From Sphingomonas endolithica (GTDB lineage Bacteria > Pseudomonadota > Alphaproteobacteria > Sphingomonadales > Sphingomonadaceae): a DNA stretch of 64,000 nt. The position numbers were made by a program, and so were the translations under genes. Where the stretch lies: NCBI RefSeq assembly GCF_025231525.1, contig NZ_CP103057.1:2373001-2437000 (forward strand), given 5' to 3'. The notes under the pieces are model-generated. The model did no database searches. It saw nothing but the letters and a program-made list of their open reading frames with translations, and was not told where the DNA came from. Positions 56,362-64,000 of this stretch are shown here, one piece after another. The first letter of the stretch is position 1, and every line of letters starts with the position of its first letter.

Positions 56362-57354
56362 TCACAGTGTTCGAATCACCACCGATGTCGGCTCTGTCTT
56401 GGCGAGCGCGTTACGCAACGGCAGCGTGAACGGGGCCGCTTCGATCTCGAACACGTCCCCCTCTTCGGTCTTCACGCCATCGGCGAACGACAAGGTGGCG
56501 GTGCCGAAGAAGTGCACGTGCACGTCGCCCGGACGACGAAACAGCTGATACTTGAAATGATGCGCTTCGAGGTTGGCAATCGTATGCGACATGTTCGCTT
56601 CGCCGGAGAGGAACGGCTTTTCCCATAACAACGCGCCGTCGCGGTAGATCCTGCTCGTGCCGCCGATATGCTCGGGAGGGGTGCCGACCAGCAGTTCTGG
56701 CCCGAGTGCCGCCGGGCGCAGCTTGGAATGCGCCAGCCACAGATAGTTATGCCGCTCGGTAACATGATCGCTGAATTCGTTGGCCAGGCACAGGCCGAGA
56801 CGGAACGGCGTGCCGTCTGGGCCGATCAGGTAGATGCCGGCCAGTTCCGGCTCCTCGCTGCCATCCTGTCCGAAGGGCGGAGATACGAGTGGCTGCCCCG
56901 GGCCGGTAAGCGCCGAGCCATCGCCCTTGAAGAACCATTCCGGTTGCTGTCCGACCTCGCCCGGGGCAGGCTTGCCGCCGGCCACGCCTTCCAAGAACAT
57001 GCGCATTGAATCGGTCTGCGTCTCGGCAGCAGCGGCGTCGCGGTGCATCTTGTCACGCCCCTCGGCGGAACCGAGATGCGTCAGACCGGTGCCGGTCATG
57101 ATCAGGTGCGCTGGGTCAATATGGTCGATCGGCGCCAATAGGCGCCCGGCCGCCAGCTCGGTCGCAATGTCGACGCTCGCGCCGGCCCCGCACGCGGCCG
57201 CTGCAGCGGCAAGATCGCGGCCCTCCGCGATCGCCTTGCCCGCAAGCGCACGAACGCTATCGATCCCGATAACGAATGCAGCACCCTCCGCCGTCGCGGC
57301 GATAACCGACCGCGTGCCGTCATCGGCACGGTGCTGCAGCAGACGCAAGCTCAT
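56362..57354 (-). CDS. AraD1/GguC-family FAH-fold enzyme, copy B
   Basis: 330 aa, starting at ATG 57354 with GGAGAG upstream as in copy A. All features of copy A are kept (LTHLGSAEGRDKMH, EPELAGIYLIGPDG, CLANEFSDHV), and most differences between the copies are silent or lie in the N-terminal 75 residues. A 257-bp stretch (56633-56889) is identical to 19708-19964. Unlike copy A it is the last gene of its run: the stop still forms GTGA with the former start of the sugar dehydrogenase, but no dehydrogenase follows. Probable 2-keto-3-deoxy-L-arabinonate dehydratase. Confidence 0.85.
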   Translation of the reverse strand: MSLRLLQHRADDGTRSVIAATAEGAAFVIGIDSVRALAGKAIAEGRDLAAAAAACGAGASVDIATELAAGRLLAPIDHIDPAHLIMTGTGLTHLGSAEGRDKMHRDAAAAETQTDSMRMFLEGVAGGKPAPGEVGQQPEWFFKGDGSALTGPGQPLVSPPFGQDGSEEPELAGIYLIGPDGTPFRLGLCLANEFSDHVTERHNYLWLAHSKLRPAALGPELLVGTPPEHIGGTSRIYRDGALLWEKPFLSGEANMSHTIANLEAHHFKYQLFRRPGDVHVHFFGTATLSFADGVKTEEGDVFEIEAAPFTLPLRNALAKTEPTSVVIRTL

Positions 57355-57403
57355 CAATCTCTCCGTCCGGAGGGCGCCGCTGCTACGGCCACCCCAAAGG
57401 TGG

Positions 57404-58960
57404 TCAGTCGACGAACACGCCGTCTACCAAGCGAGGTGCCACCGTGCCGTCGCGCAGCACCGTTGGCAGCAGTTCGGGCGCCAGGTTCTGATACGAAACC
57501 GGCCGCAGGAAACGATCGATCGCCAGGCTGCCGACCGAGGTCGTGCGCCCGTCGGAGGTTGCCGGGAACGGACCGCCATGCACCATGGCATGCGACACTT
57601 CGACGCCGGTGGGCCAGCCGTTCGCGAGGATGCGTCCCGCCTTACGCTCGAGCAGCGGGATCAGCCGCGACGCCGCATCGCTATCGCCGGCATCCATCTG
57701 GATCGTGGCGGTCAGCTGCCCCTCGGCTTCGCGCAGCACGGCATGAAGCTCGTCCTCGCTCGTGCAGCGCACCAGCAAGGACGCCGCGCCGAACACTTCG
57801 TGCCCCAGTTCCTTGTCCGCCAGGAACTGCGCCGCGCTCGTTTCGAAGAACGCCGCCTGCCCCTGCGTGACACCCTCGCCCAGCTTGCCCTGCGCGATCG
57901 TCTTCACATCGTCATGCGCGCGCAGCGCTGCAACACCCTGTTCGTACGCCGCATGGATGCCGCCGGTCAGCATCGTTGCCGCCGACGCCTCGCAAAGCGC
58001 CGTCCCAGCAGCGGCAACGAACGCGTCGAGCCCTTCGCCTTCGATCGCCAGCACGAGGCCCGGATTGGTGCAGAATTGCCCCGCGCCCATCGTCAACGAG
58101 CCGACGAATGCCGTACCGAGTGCCGTGCCACGCGCCTTGAGCGCCTCGGGCAACAACACGACGGGATTGACGCTCGACATCTCGGCATAGACCGGGATCG
58201 GCACGGGCCGCGCCTGGGCGAGCTTGACCAACGCCAGCCCGCCACCACGCGATCCGGTGAAACCGACCGCAGCGATACGCGGATCCTGCACCAGTGCGCT
58301 GCCGAGTTCGTTACCCGGCCCCACGAGATGCGAGAACACGCCGGTGGGCAGTCCGCACGCAGCCACCGCGGCATCGATCGCGCCCGCCACCATCGCACCG
58401 GTTGCCGGATGCGCGGGATGGCCCTTGACCACCACCGTGCAGCCCGCCGCCAGGGCAGACGCGGTGTCTCCGCCAGCCGTCGAGAAAGCAAGCGGGAAGT
58501 TGCTGGCGCCGAACACCGCGACCGGGCCGAGCGGGATCATCCGCATGCGCAGATCGGGCCGGGGCAGCGGCGCACGATCGGGCAGTGACGGATCGATCCG
58601 CACGCCCATCCAGCCGCCGCGCCGCACGACATCCGCGAACATCTTCAATTGTCCGACGGTCCGGCCTCGCTCTCCTTCGAGACGGGCGCGGGGCAAACCG
58701 CTCTCGCGCATCGCGGTGAGGATCAGGTCGTCGCCGAGCGTGACGATCTCCGCACCGATGCGTTCGAGAAAGGCGGCGCGTGCTTCGTTGTCGATGGCCC
58801 GATAGGCATCGAACGCGCCTTCCGCGGCCGCACAAGCAGCCTCGACGTCGGCAAGGCCATGGATAGCGAGCGGCGGACCTACCGGTTGCCCGCTTTGCGC
58901 ATCGATCGATCTGAAGCCAGACGCTTGCTGCGACCGATCGAGATGTTGCGTATCAGCCAT
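57404..58960 (-). CDS. 2-oxoglutarate semialdehyde dehydrogenase, copy B
   Basis: 518 aa, the same length as copy A at 20481. Catalytic Cys ([11 protein letters not shown]) and base Glu ([10 protein letters not shown]) are intact. Differences from copy A cluster at the N-terminus ([13 protein letters not shown] against [13 protein letters not shown]) and the last residues; elsewhere they are mostly silent. The stretch 57624-57819 is identical to 20701-20896. It is divergent from the regulator at 59061 with the conserved operator-like site between them. Confidence 0.92.
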   Translation of the reverse strand: MADTQHLDRSQQASGFRSIDAQSGQPVGPPLAIHGLADVEAACAAAEGAFDAYRAIDNEARAAFLERIGAEIVTLGDDLILTAMRESGLPRARLEGERGRTVGQLKMFADVVRRGGWMGVRIDPSLPDRAPLPRPDLRMRMIPLGPVAVFGASNFPLAFSTAGGDTASALAAGCTVVVKGHPAHPATGAMVAGAIDAAVAACGLPTGVFSHLVGPGNELGSALVQDPRIAAVGFTGSRGGGLALVKLAQARPVPIPVYAEMSSVNPVVLLPEALKARGTALGTAFVGSLTMGAGQFCTNPGLVLAIEGEGLDAFVAAAGTALCEASAATMLTGGIHAAYEQGVAALRAHDDVKTIAQGKLGEGVTQGQAAFFETSAAQFLADKELGHEVFGAASLLVRCTSEDELHAVLREAEGQLTATIQMDAGDSDAASRLIPLLERKAGRILANGWPTGVEVSHAMVHGGPFPATSDGRTTSVGSLAIDRFLRPVSYQNLAPELLPTVLRDGTVAPRLVDGVFVD

Positions 58961-58971
58961 GTTCAGCTCCT

Positions 58972-58985
58972 TATTACTCGGACAT
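58972..58985 (-). promoter_or_regulatory. candidate operator before semialdehyde dehydrogenase, copy B
   Basis: Reads ATGTCCGAGTAATA on the minus strand, exactly as in copy A (22048-22061), although most of the surrounding 100-bp divergent region has changed. A TTTGGCAA block further upstream is also kept and could supply the -35 TTGCCA. Confidence 0.45.
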
Positions 58986-59060
58986 ATCGGTAGACCCGCA
59001 TTTTGGCAATTGTGTTTCAGGTTCCGCGGGCTGCTAATAGATCATTGTGGGGAGCAGTTG

Positions 59061-59834
59061 ATGATGATCAAGACAGCGGCTGAGATCGATGTCGCCGCTT
59101 CGGCGATGGTCGAGCCTGCTGAGGAGCGGGTTCGCAGAGGAACGGGCCGGCGGCTGCATGGTGCGATCGCGCACAAACTAGGCGTTGCCATCCTCTCGGC
59201 GGAATATGCGCCGGGCGACATATTGCCGGGTGAAGTCGCCTTTGCCGGAACGCTTGGCGTATCGCGCAGCGCATACCGGGAGGCAGTTCAGGTGCTTACC
59301 GCGAAAGGACTGGTCGAGAGCCGGCCCAAGGCAGGCACTCGCGTGCTGCCACGCAATCGCTGGAACCTGCTGGACCCTGACGTGCTCGCCTGGGCGTTCG
59401 CCGGCGAACCGGACATCAAGTTCGTGCGCGGCCTGTTCGAGCTGCGCGGGATCGTCGAGCCTGCGGCCGCAGCGTTTGCGGCCGAACGGCGTGACCGCGC
59501 CGATCTCAAAGTGATGAAGGACTGCCTTGCCGCGATGCGCCGCCATACGCTCGCCACCGAAGCGGGACGTGCGGCGGACCGTGAGTTTCACGCTACGGTG
59601 CTGCACGCGACCCGCAACGATGCGCTGATCGTGCTCAGCGCCAGCATCGGTGCCGCCATCAGCTGGACGACGCAGTTCAAGCAGCGCGCCCGCGACCTTC
59701 CGCGTAACCCAATCCCCGACCATGTCCGCGTCTACGATGCGATCGTCGCGGCCGATGCGCCCGGCGCCAGCGCCGCCATGCGAACGCTGATCGATCTGGC
59801 ACTGGAAGATACCAAATCGGCGATGGAGCGCTGA
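59061..59834 (+). CDS. FadR-subfamily GntR regulator, copy B
   Basis: 257 aa from ATG 59061 with GGGGAG 6 nt upstream. The winged helix-turn-helix (LPGEVAFAGTLGVSRSAYREAVQVL) is the same as in copy A, and the FCD domain is intact (REFHATVLHATRN, with Ala where copy A has Asp). The first 30 residues are different and four residues shorter. The DNA encoding the helix-turn-helix is much closer to copy A than the DNA for the FCD domain. It should recognise the same operator as copy A. Confidence 0.9.
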   Translation: MMIKTAAEIDVAASAMVEPAEERVRRGTGRRLHGAIAHKLGVAILSAEYAPGDILPGEVAFAGTLGVSRSAYREAVQVLTAKGLVESRPKAGTRVLPRNRWNLLDPDVLAWAFAGEPDIKFVRGLFELRGIVEPAAAAFAAERRDRADLKVMKDCLAAMRRHTLATEAGRAADREFHATVLHATRNDALIVLSASIGAAISWTTQFKQRARDLPRNPIPDHVRVYDAIVAADAPGASAAMRTLIDLALEDTKSAMER

Positions 59835-59859
59835 TCCGCGCCCCATAGGTCGGTGCAAT

Positions 59860-61182
59860 TCAGCGTGCGGCGGTCTGTTCGGGCAGCACGACCGTCGTCT
59901 TTGACCCCCATAAAGCGTAGAACAACACATACAGCTCGCACGCGGCGGTGAGGAAGAAGGAGGCTTGCAGGCCATAAGTATCGGCTAGCCAACCCTGGAC
60001 CAGCACAAGGGCACCGCCCGCGATCGCCATTATCAGCAATCCCGATCCTTCCTCAGTCAAGGGGCCGAGGCCCTTGATGCCTAGGGTGAAGATCGTCGGG
60101 AACATGATCGAGTGGAACAGGCCTACGGAGATCAGTGCCCACATCGCGACGTGGCCGGTGGTGGTCGCGGCGATGAGCATCACGATCGTCGCACCGATGC
60201 TGGCAAAGGCGAGCGCGTGGCCGGCATCGACCTTCTGCATGACGAACGCGCCGACCAGCCGGCCGACCATCATCCCGCCCCACAGCAGGAACAGATAGTT
60301 CGACGCCTGTTGGTGCGTGAGGTTGCCGATATCCGGCTGCGAGACGAAATTGATGAACAGGTTGCCGACGCCGATCTCGGCGATCAGGTAGATGAAGATC
60401 GCCGGGATCCCGAACACCAGGTTGCGATGCTTCCACAGCGAATGGCCCTGGCGGTCTTCCTTGGCCGAACGCTGCGTCGCAGCACCCATGGCGGGTAGCG
60501 GAAACCGTGCGATGACGACCGCGAGCACTGCCAGCACGATGGCGACGATCACGTATGGCAGCACCACCGATTGCGCATCGGCCAGCCGCTCGGCCGGGGT
60601 GAGCGCCGCCGCGCCGGCGGCCGCGGTGCCCGATGTGGTCCGCCCGAGGATGAGATAGCCGCCGAACAACGGCGCAAGCGTGGCGCCGGCCGAATTGAAC
60701 GCCTGCACCAGGTTCAACCGCGAGGAGGCGGTTTCCGGCTTGCCGACCACCGCGACATAGGGGTTGGCGGCGACCTGCAGCAGCGTGATGCCGCTGGCGA
60801 TGACGAACAGCGCGAACAGGGTCAGCTCATAGGATGGCAGCCGCGCCGAAGGCACCATGATCAACGCGCCAACGGCCATCAGCGCCAGGCCGTAGACCAT
60901 CGATTTCTGGTACCCGACGCGCTCGATCAGCTTGGCCGACGGGATCGAGGCGAAGAAATAGGCGATGAACCAGACGGATTCGATCAGCGTGGTCTGCGTA
61001 TAACTGAGGTCGAACACGCTGCGCAGGTGCGGCAGCAGCGTGCCGTTGATGACGGTGATGAAGCCCCACATGAAGAACAGGCTGGCGAGCAGCGTCAGCG
61101 CCGCGCGGTAGCTTTGCGCAGGCCCGGCAGACGCTGATTGTCCCACAGGGATCTGCATTGGTCCGGCCATCGTCGCCCTCAT
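59860..61182 (-). CDS. FucP-type MFS sugar/H+ symporter, copy B
   Basis: 440 aa, identical in protein sequence to copy A except for the last dozen residues (KTTVVLPEQTAAR against KVTAVIPEQSVAR). The nucleotide sequence is identical from 60101 to the start codon and on into the dehydratase gene. Twelve-helix FHS transporter; see copy A for motifs. Keeping two indistinguishable transporters suggests dosage or concerted evolution rather than different substrates. Confidence 0.9.
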   Translation of the reverse strand: MRATMAGPMQIPVGQSASAGPAQSYRAALTLLASLFFMWGFITVINGTLLPHLRSVFDLSYTQTTLIESVWFIAYFFASIPSAKLIERVGYQKSMVYGLALMAVGALIMVPSARLPSYELTLFALFVIASGITLLQVAANPYVAVVGKPETASSRLNLVQAFNSAGATLAPLFGGYLILGRTTSGTAAAGAAALTPAERLADAQSVVLPYVIVAIVLAVLAVVIARFPLPAMGAATQRSAKEDRQGHSLWKHRNLVFGIPAIFIYLIAEIGVGNLFINFVSQPDIGNLTHQQASNYLFLLWGGMMVGRLVGAFVMQKVDAGHALAFASIGATIVMLIAATTTGHVAMWALISVGLFHSIMFPTIFTLGIKGLGPLTEEGSGLLIMAIAGGALVLVQGWLADTYGLQASFFLTAACELYVLFYALWGSKTTVVLPEQTAAR

Positions 61183-61221
61183 CCTCTAGCTGTCAGGCTG
61201 CAGCAAAAGCCAGGCCGCTGC

Positions 61222-61251
61222 TTGCCCTGATTTATCTTGTCTGACTATATA
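61222..61251 (+). promoter_or_regulatory. dehydratase promoter with candidate operator, copy B
   Basis: Same bases as copy A: TTGCCC and CTATAT spaced 17 bp, overlapped by TTGTCTGACTATATA (61237-61251). It lies inside the 2.45-kb identical tract. Confidence 0.45.
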
Positions 61252-61323
61252 CGGTGCCAAGATGCGTCAACGTGGTCGACGCAAAAACCCGCCCCTTCGC
61301 CGCTGATCTCCCGGAACCCATAC

Positions 61324-63126
61324 ATGACCGATCCCGTCACCAACGCCCCCAAGCTGCGCAGCCGCGCCTGGTTCGACAATCCCGCCAATGTCGACATGAC
61401 CGCTCTGTATCTCGAGCGGTACCTGAACTTTGGCCTCAGCCTGGAGGAATTGCGCTCGGGCAAGCCGATCATCGGCATCGCACAGACCGGCAGCGATCTG
61501 TCGCCGTGCAACCGCCATCACCTCGTGCTGGCCGAGCGGCTGCGCGACGGCATTCGCGAGATGGGCGGCATTCCGCTGGAGTTTCCGGTCCACCCGATCC
61601 AGGAAACCGGCAAGCGCCCGACCGCCGGGCTCGATCGCAACCTCGCCTATCTTGCCTTGGTCGAAGTGCTGTATGGCTATCCGCTCGACGGCGTCGTTCT
61701 CACCATCGGCTGCGACAAGACCACGCCGGCGTGCCTGATGGCGGCTGCCACGGTGAACATCCCGGCGATCGCGCTGTCGGTCGGCCCGATGCTCAATGGC
61801 TGGCACAAGGGCGAGCGCACCGGCTCCGGCACGATCGTGTGGAAGGCGCGCGAGCTGCTCGCCACCGGCGCGATCGACGACGAGGGCTTCATCAAGCTCG
61901 TCGCTTCGTCCGCCCCGTCGACCGGCTATTGCAACACGATGGGCACGGCGACGACGATGAACTCGCTGGCCGAAGCGCTCGGCATGCAGCTGCCCGGCTC
62001 GGCGGCGATCCCGGCGCCGTATCGCGATCGCCAGGAAGTCGCCTATTTCACCGGCCGCCGCATCGTCGAGATGGTCGCCGAGGATCTGAAACCTTCCGAC
62101 ATCATGACGCGCGACGCGTTCCTGAACGCCATCGTGGTCAATTCGGCGATCGGCGGCTCGACCAACGCACCGATCCATTTGGCCGCGATCGCGCGTCATA
62201 TCGGCGCCGATCTGGCGCTCGATGACTGGCAGACGCATGGCCACAAGGTGCCGCTGATGGTCAACCTGCAGCCCGCGGGCGAATATCTCGGCGAAGATTT
62301 CTATCATGCCGGCGGCGTGCCCGCGGTGGTCGCCGAACTGATGAAGCAGGGCCTGATCCACGAGGATGCGATCACCGCCAACGGCAAGACGATCGGCGAC
62401 AATTGCCGCGATGCCACGATCGAGGACGCCAAGGTCATCCGCCCGTTCGCCACGCCGCTCAAGGAAGAAGCCGGGTTCATCGTGCTCCGCGGCAATCTGT
62501 TCGATTCCGCGATCATGAAGACCAGCGTGATCAGCCCGGAATTCCGCGCGCGCTATCTGTCCAACCCGCAAGATCCCGAGGCGTTCGAGGGCCCGGCGGT
62601 GGTGTTCGATGGTCCGGAGGATTATCATCACCGCATCGACGATCCGTCGCTCGGCATCACCGACAGCCATTTGCTGTTCATGCGCGGCGCGGGGCCGATC
62701 GGCTATCCGGGTGCGGCCGAAGTCGTCAACATGCGCGCGCCGGCCTATCTCATCCGCGAAGGCGTGCACGCCCTCCCCTGCATCGGCGATGGTCGCCAGT
62801 CGGGCACGAGCGGCAGCCCCTCGATCCTCAACGCCTCGCCCGAAGCGGCGGCAATGGGTGGCCTCGCCTTGCTCAAGACCGGTGACCGCGTGCGCATCGA
62901 TCTCAACAAGGGGTCGGCCGACGTGTTGATCGACAATGCCGAGCTGGCCGAGCGCCGCCGCGTGCTGGTTGAGGCGGGCGGCTATGCCTATCCCGCCTCG
63001 CAGACGCCATGGCAGGAAATCCAGCGTGCCACCGTAGGCCAGTTGCAGACCGGTGCGATCCTGGAAGGCGCGGAAAAGTACCAGCGCATCGCGCAGACCA
63101 AGGGGCTGCCGCGCGACAATCACTAG
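61324..63126 (+). CDS. IlvD/Edd-family L-arabinonate (pentonate) dehydratase, copy B
   Basis: 600 aa; iron-sulphur cysteines at about 62, 130 and 203 as in copy A. Identical DNA to copy A up to 62549, then scattered, almost wholly silent differences to the stop. It is followed convergently, 39 bp away, by the GH31 gene, whose counterpart in copy A is a scrap. Same predicted reaction as copy A: pentonate to 2-keto-3-deoxypentonate. Confidence 0.92.
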   Translation: MTDPVTNAPKLRSRAWFDNPANVDMTALYLERYLNFGLSLEELRSGKPIIGIAQTGSDLSPCNRHHLVLAERLRDGIREMGGIPLEFPVHPIQETGKRPTAGLDRNLAYLALVEVLYGYPLDGVVLTIGCDKTTPACLMAAATVNIPAIALSVGPMLNGWHKGERTGSGTIVWKARELLATGAIDDEGFIKLVASSAPSTGYCNTMGTATTMNSLAEALGMQLPGSAAIPAPYRDRQEVAYFTGRRIVEMVAEDLKPSDIMTRDAFLNAIVVNSAIGGSTNAPIHLAAIARHIGADLALDDWQTHGHKVPLMVNLQPAGEYLGEDFYHAGGVPAVVAELMKQGLIHEDAITANGKTIGDNCRDATIEDAKVIRPFATPLKEEAGFIVLRGNLFDSAIMKTSVISPEFRARYLSNPQDPEAFEGPAVVFDGPEDYHHRIDDPSLGITDSHLLFMRGAGPIGYPGAAEVVNMRAPAYLIREGVHALPCIGDGRQSGTSGSPSILNASPEAAAMGGLALLKTGDRVRIDLNKGSADVLIDNAELAERRRVLVEAGGYAYPASQTPWQEIQRATVGQLQTGAILEGAEKYQRIAQTKGLPRDNH

Positions 63127-63165
63127 CGCTCCGCCTGGCGCCCGCCATCTGTCGGCGCCAGGTTA

Positions 63166-64000
63166 TCAGATCGCCCGGATCTTCCGCGCGAACTCCGCTT
63201 TTACCTCTGGCTTGGCGCGCGTCTCGTTCACCTCCTGCACGAGCTTCGCCGAGCGCGCATCGAACGCGGCGATCAGCGCAGCAAGCTGTTCCGGGTGATA
63301 GTCGATCAGCCGACCGAGTTGTCCCGCCAGCGACACGTCGTCGGGTAGCGGCACCGGAGGCTCCCATTGCTCCTTCAGCCATGCCACGGCGGCGGCGGTG
63401 CGCTTCATGCGATAGAGGAGTCCATCGATGCGCGGCGCGCCATCGGGGAAAGCGATGGTCACGCTCAGCGTAGCGCCGGCCTGCTGTGCGGGAAGGACGA
63501 TCCGCGCCGTCAGGCTCTCGCCATCATAATGCCAGCTTCCCTGACGCCCATCGTCCGATCGCGGATATGCCACGCCGTTGACGGTCACACGCTGCGGGAA
63601 TGCGGCGCTCGCCAGTTCGACCGCGATCTGCCTGCTGTCGGGCATGCCTGCGTAGCTGCCTTCGCGCGGGCGTATCGTGACCTTTGCCTGGCGTGCATCG
63701 CGCGTCGTCTCGATCGCGGTAAAGGCATAATCGCCGTTGCGATACGCTTCGCTGTCGCCCGCATCGGCATAGACCCGGGTCTTCGCGCCACCGCCCGGCA
63801 GGACGCGCACGACGAGCCTGCCATCGTCCGCGTCCTGAAGCTTGTGTACCGATGCCGGGTTCATCGGGATCGCGGCACCCGCGCGCACGAACAATGGCAC
63901 CTCGTCCAGCAGATAGTCGCGCACGATCGTGCGTCCGCCTTCGATCACCTCGCCGCGATTGTCGTCGTACCAGCGGCCGGGTGGAAGCCAAATAGAGACA
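63166..64000 (-). CDS. GH31 alpha-glycosidase (alpha-xylosidase-like), 3' part only
   Basis: The frame runs off the window end, so only the last 278 or so residues are visible. They begin with WLPPGRWYDDNRGEVIEGGRT and LLDEVPLFVRAGAAIPMNP, the proximal beta-sandwich signature after the GH31 catalytic barrel. A distal domain follows (LVVRVLPGGGAKTRVYADAGDSEAYRNGDYAFTAIE) and then an unusual helical tail of about 75 residues (MKRTAAAVAWLKEQWEPPVPLPDDVSLAGQLGRLIDYHPEQ). The catalytic residues lie outside the window. GH31 enzymes include alpha-glucosidases and alpha-xylosidases; the pentose context favours the latter. Confidence 0.85.
   Translation of the reverse strand, partial: VSIWLPPGRWYDDNRGEVIEGGRTIVRDYLLDEVPLFVRAGAAIPMNPASVHKLQDADDGRLVVRVLPGGGAKTRVYADAGDSEAYRNGDYAFTAIETTRDARQAKVTIRPREGSYAGMPDSRQIAVELASAAFPQRVTVNGVAYPRSDDGRQGSWHYDGESLTARIVLPAQQAGATLSVTIAFPDGAPRIDGLLYRMKRTAAAVAWLKEQWEPPVPLPDDVSLAGQLGRLIDYHPEQLAALIAAFDARSAKLVQEVNETRAKPEVKAEFARKIRAI

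Larger units (their letters stand above)
56362..63126. repeat. direct duplication, copy B
   Basis: Second copy of the block at 19437-26221. It contains the intact order through to GH31 but lacks the L-arabinose dehydrogenase and the arabinan hydrolases found beside copy A. Confidence 0.97.

Noticed and set aside
61267..63123. Long antisense frame through the copy B dehydratase, with a shorter counterpart in copy A
   Set aside because: Its presence in both copies only reflects the DNA identity of the duplicated block; the translation is low-complexity His/Arg/Asp-rich.

Overview
The window looks like chromosome of a sphingomonad-type alphaproteobacterium (Sphingomonas or a close relative). 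The reasons are the high GC content, the many TonB-dependent receptors, an LptD-like protein of sphingomonad type, a receptor next to a tryptophan-halogenase-family flavoprotein, and non-phosphorylative pentose oxidation. This is inference from gene content; there is no rRNA or other marker gene. No tRNA, rRNA, CRISPR array, intact insertion sequence or phage module was seen.

Region by region. (1) 1-4.6 kb: the 3' part of a PAS-GGDEF-EAL protein, a secreted CocE/NonD hydrolase and a small lipoprotein. (2) 4.6-22 kb: two long minus-strand gene sets for arabinan or other arabinose-containing glycans. One holds a TonB-dependent receptor, a small secreted protein, an aldose 1-epimerase, a GH5-like enzyme and two GH43-type enzymes. 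The other holds a six-hairpin glycosidase with a discoidin domain, two GH43 enzymes (one resembling endo-arabinanase), a GH51 arabinofuranosidase, and L-arabinose 1-dehydrogenase, AraD1 and 2-oxoglutarate semialdehyde dehydrogenase. (3) 22-26.2 kb: a FadR-type regulator, a FucP-type sugar transporter and an IlvD/Edd-type pentonate dehydratase. Together these genes would carry L-arabinose to 2-oxoglutarate; a lactonase gene is not present here. (4) 26.2-34.2 kb: a patchwork of isolated genes (DUF1080, DUF985 cupin, a HEPN-like protein, katG, SRPBCC-ArsR) among small decayed gene remnants and sequence with no recognisable gene. (5) 34.2-46.1 kb: a beta-glycan locus (GH130, LacI regulator, FHS transporter, TonB-dependent receptor, tryptophan-halogenase-family protein, GH3) followed by a DHA2 efflux pump. 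(6) 46.2-56.2 kb: envelope genes (GT39, GT2-GtrA, an LptD paralogue coupled to an ECF sigma factor), a monooxygenase-fold protein, and a FecI-FecR-FecA-type receptor system. (7) 56.4-64 kb: a second copy of the arabinose block (araD1, semialdehyde dehydrogenase, regulator, transporter, dehydratase), then the 3' end of a GH31 glycosidase.

The most striking feature is this direct duplication, 36.9 kb apart. The two copies are mosaics. About 2.45 kb covering most of the transporter and dehydratase genes, including their shared promoter, appears base-for-base identical, while the flanks differ mostly at synonymous positions. That pattern suggests recent gene conversion between old duplicates. Copy A also keeps a broken 3' scrap of the GH31 gene that is still intact in this stretch beside copy B. 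A short sequence (consensus TGTCYGANTA) recurs in front of both dehydrogenase genes, both dehydratases and the arabinan receptor, and may be the operator of the duplicated FadR-type regulator.
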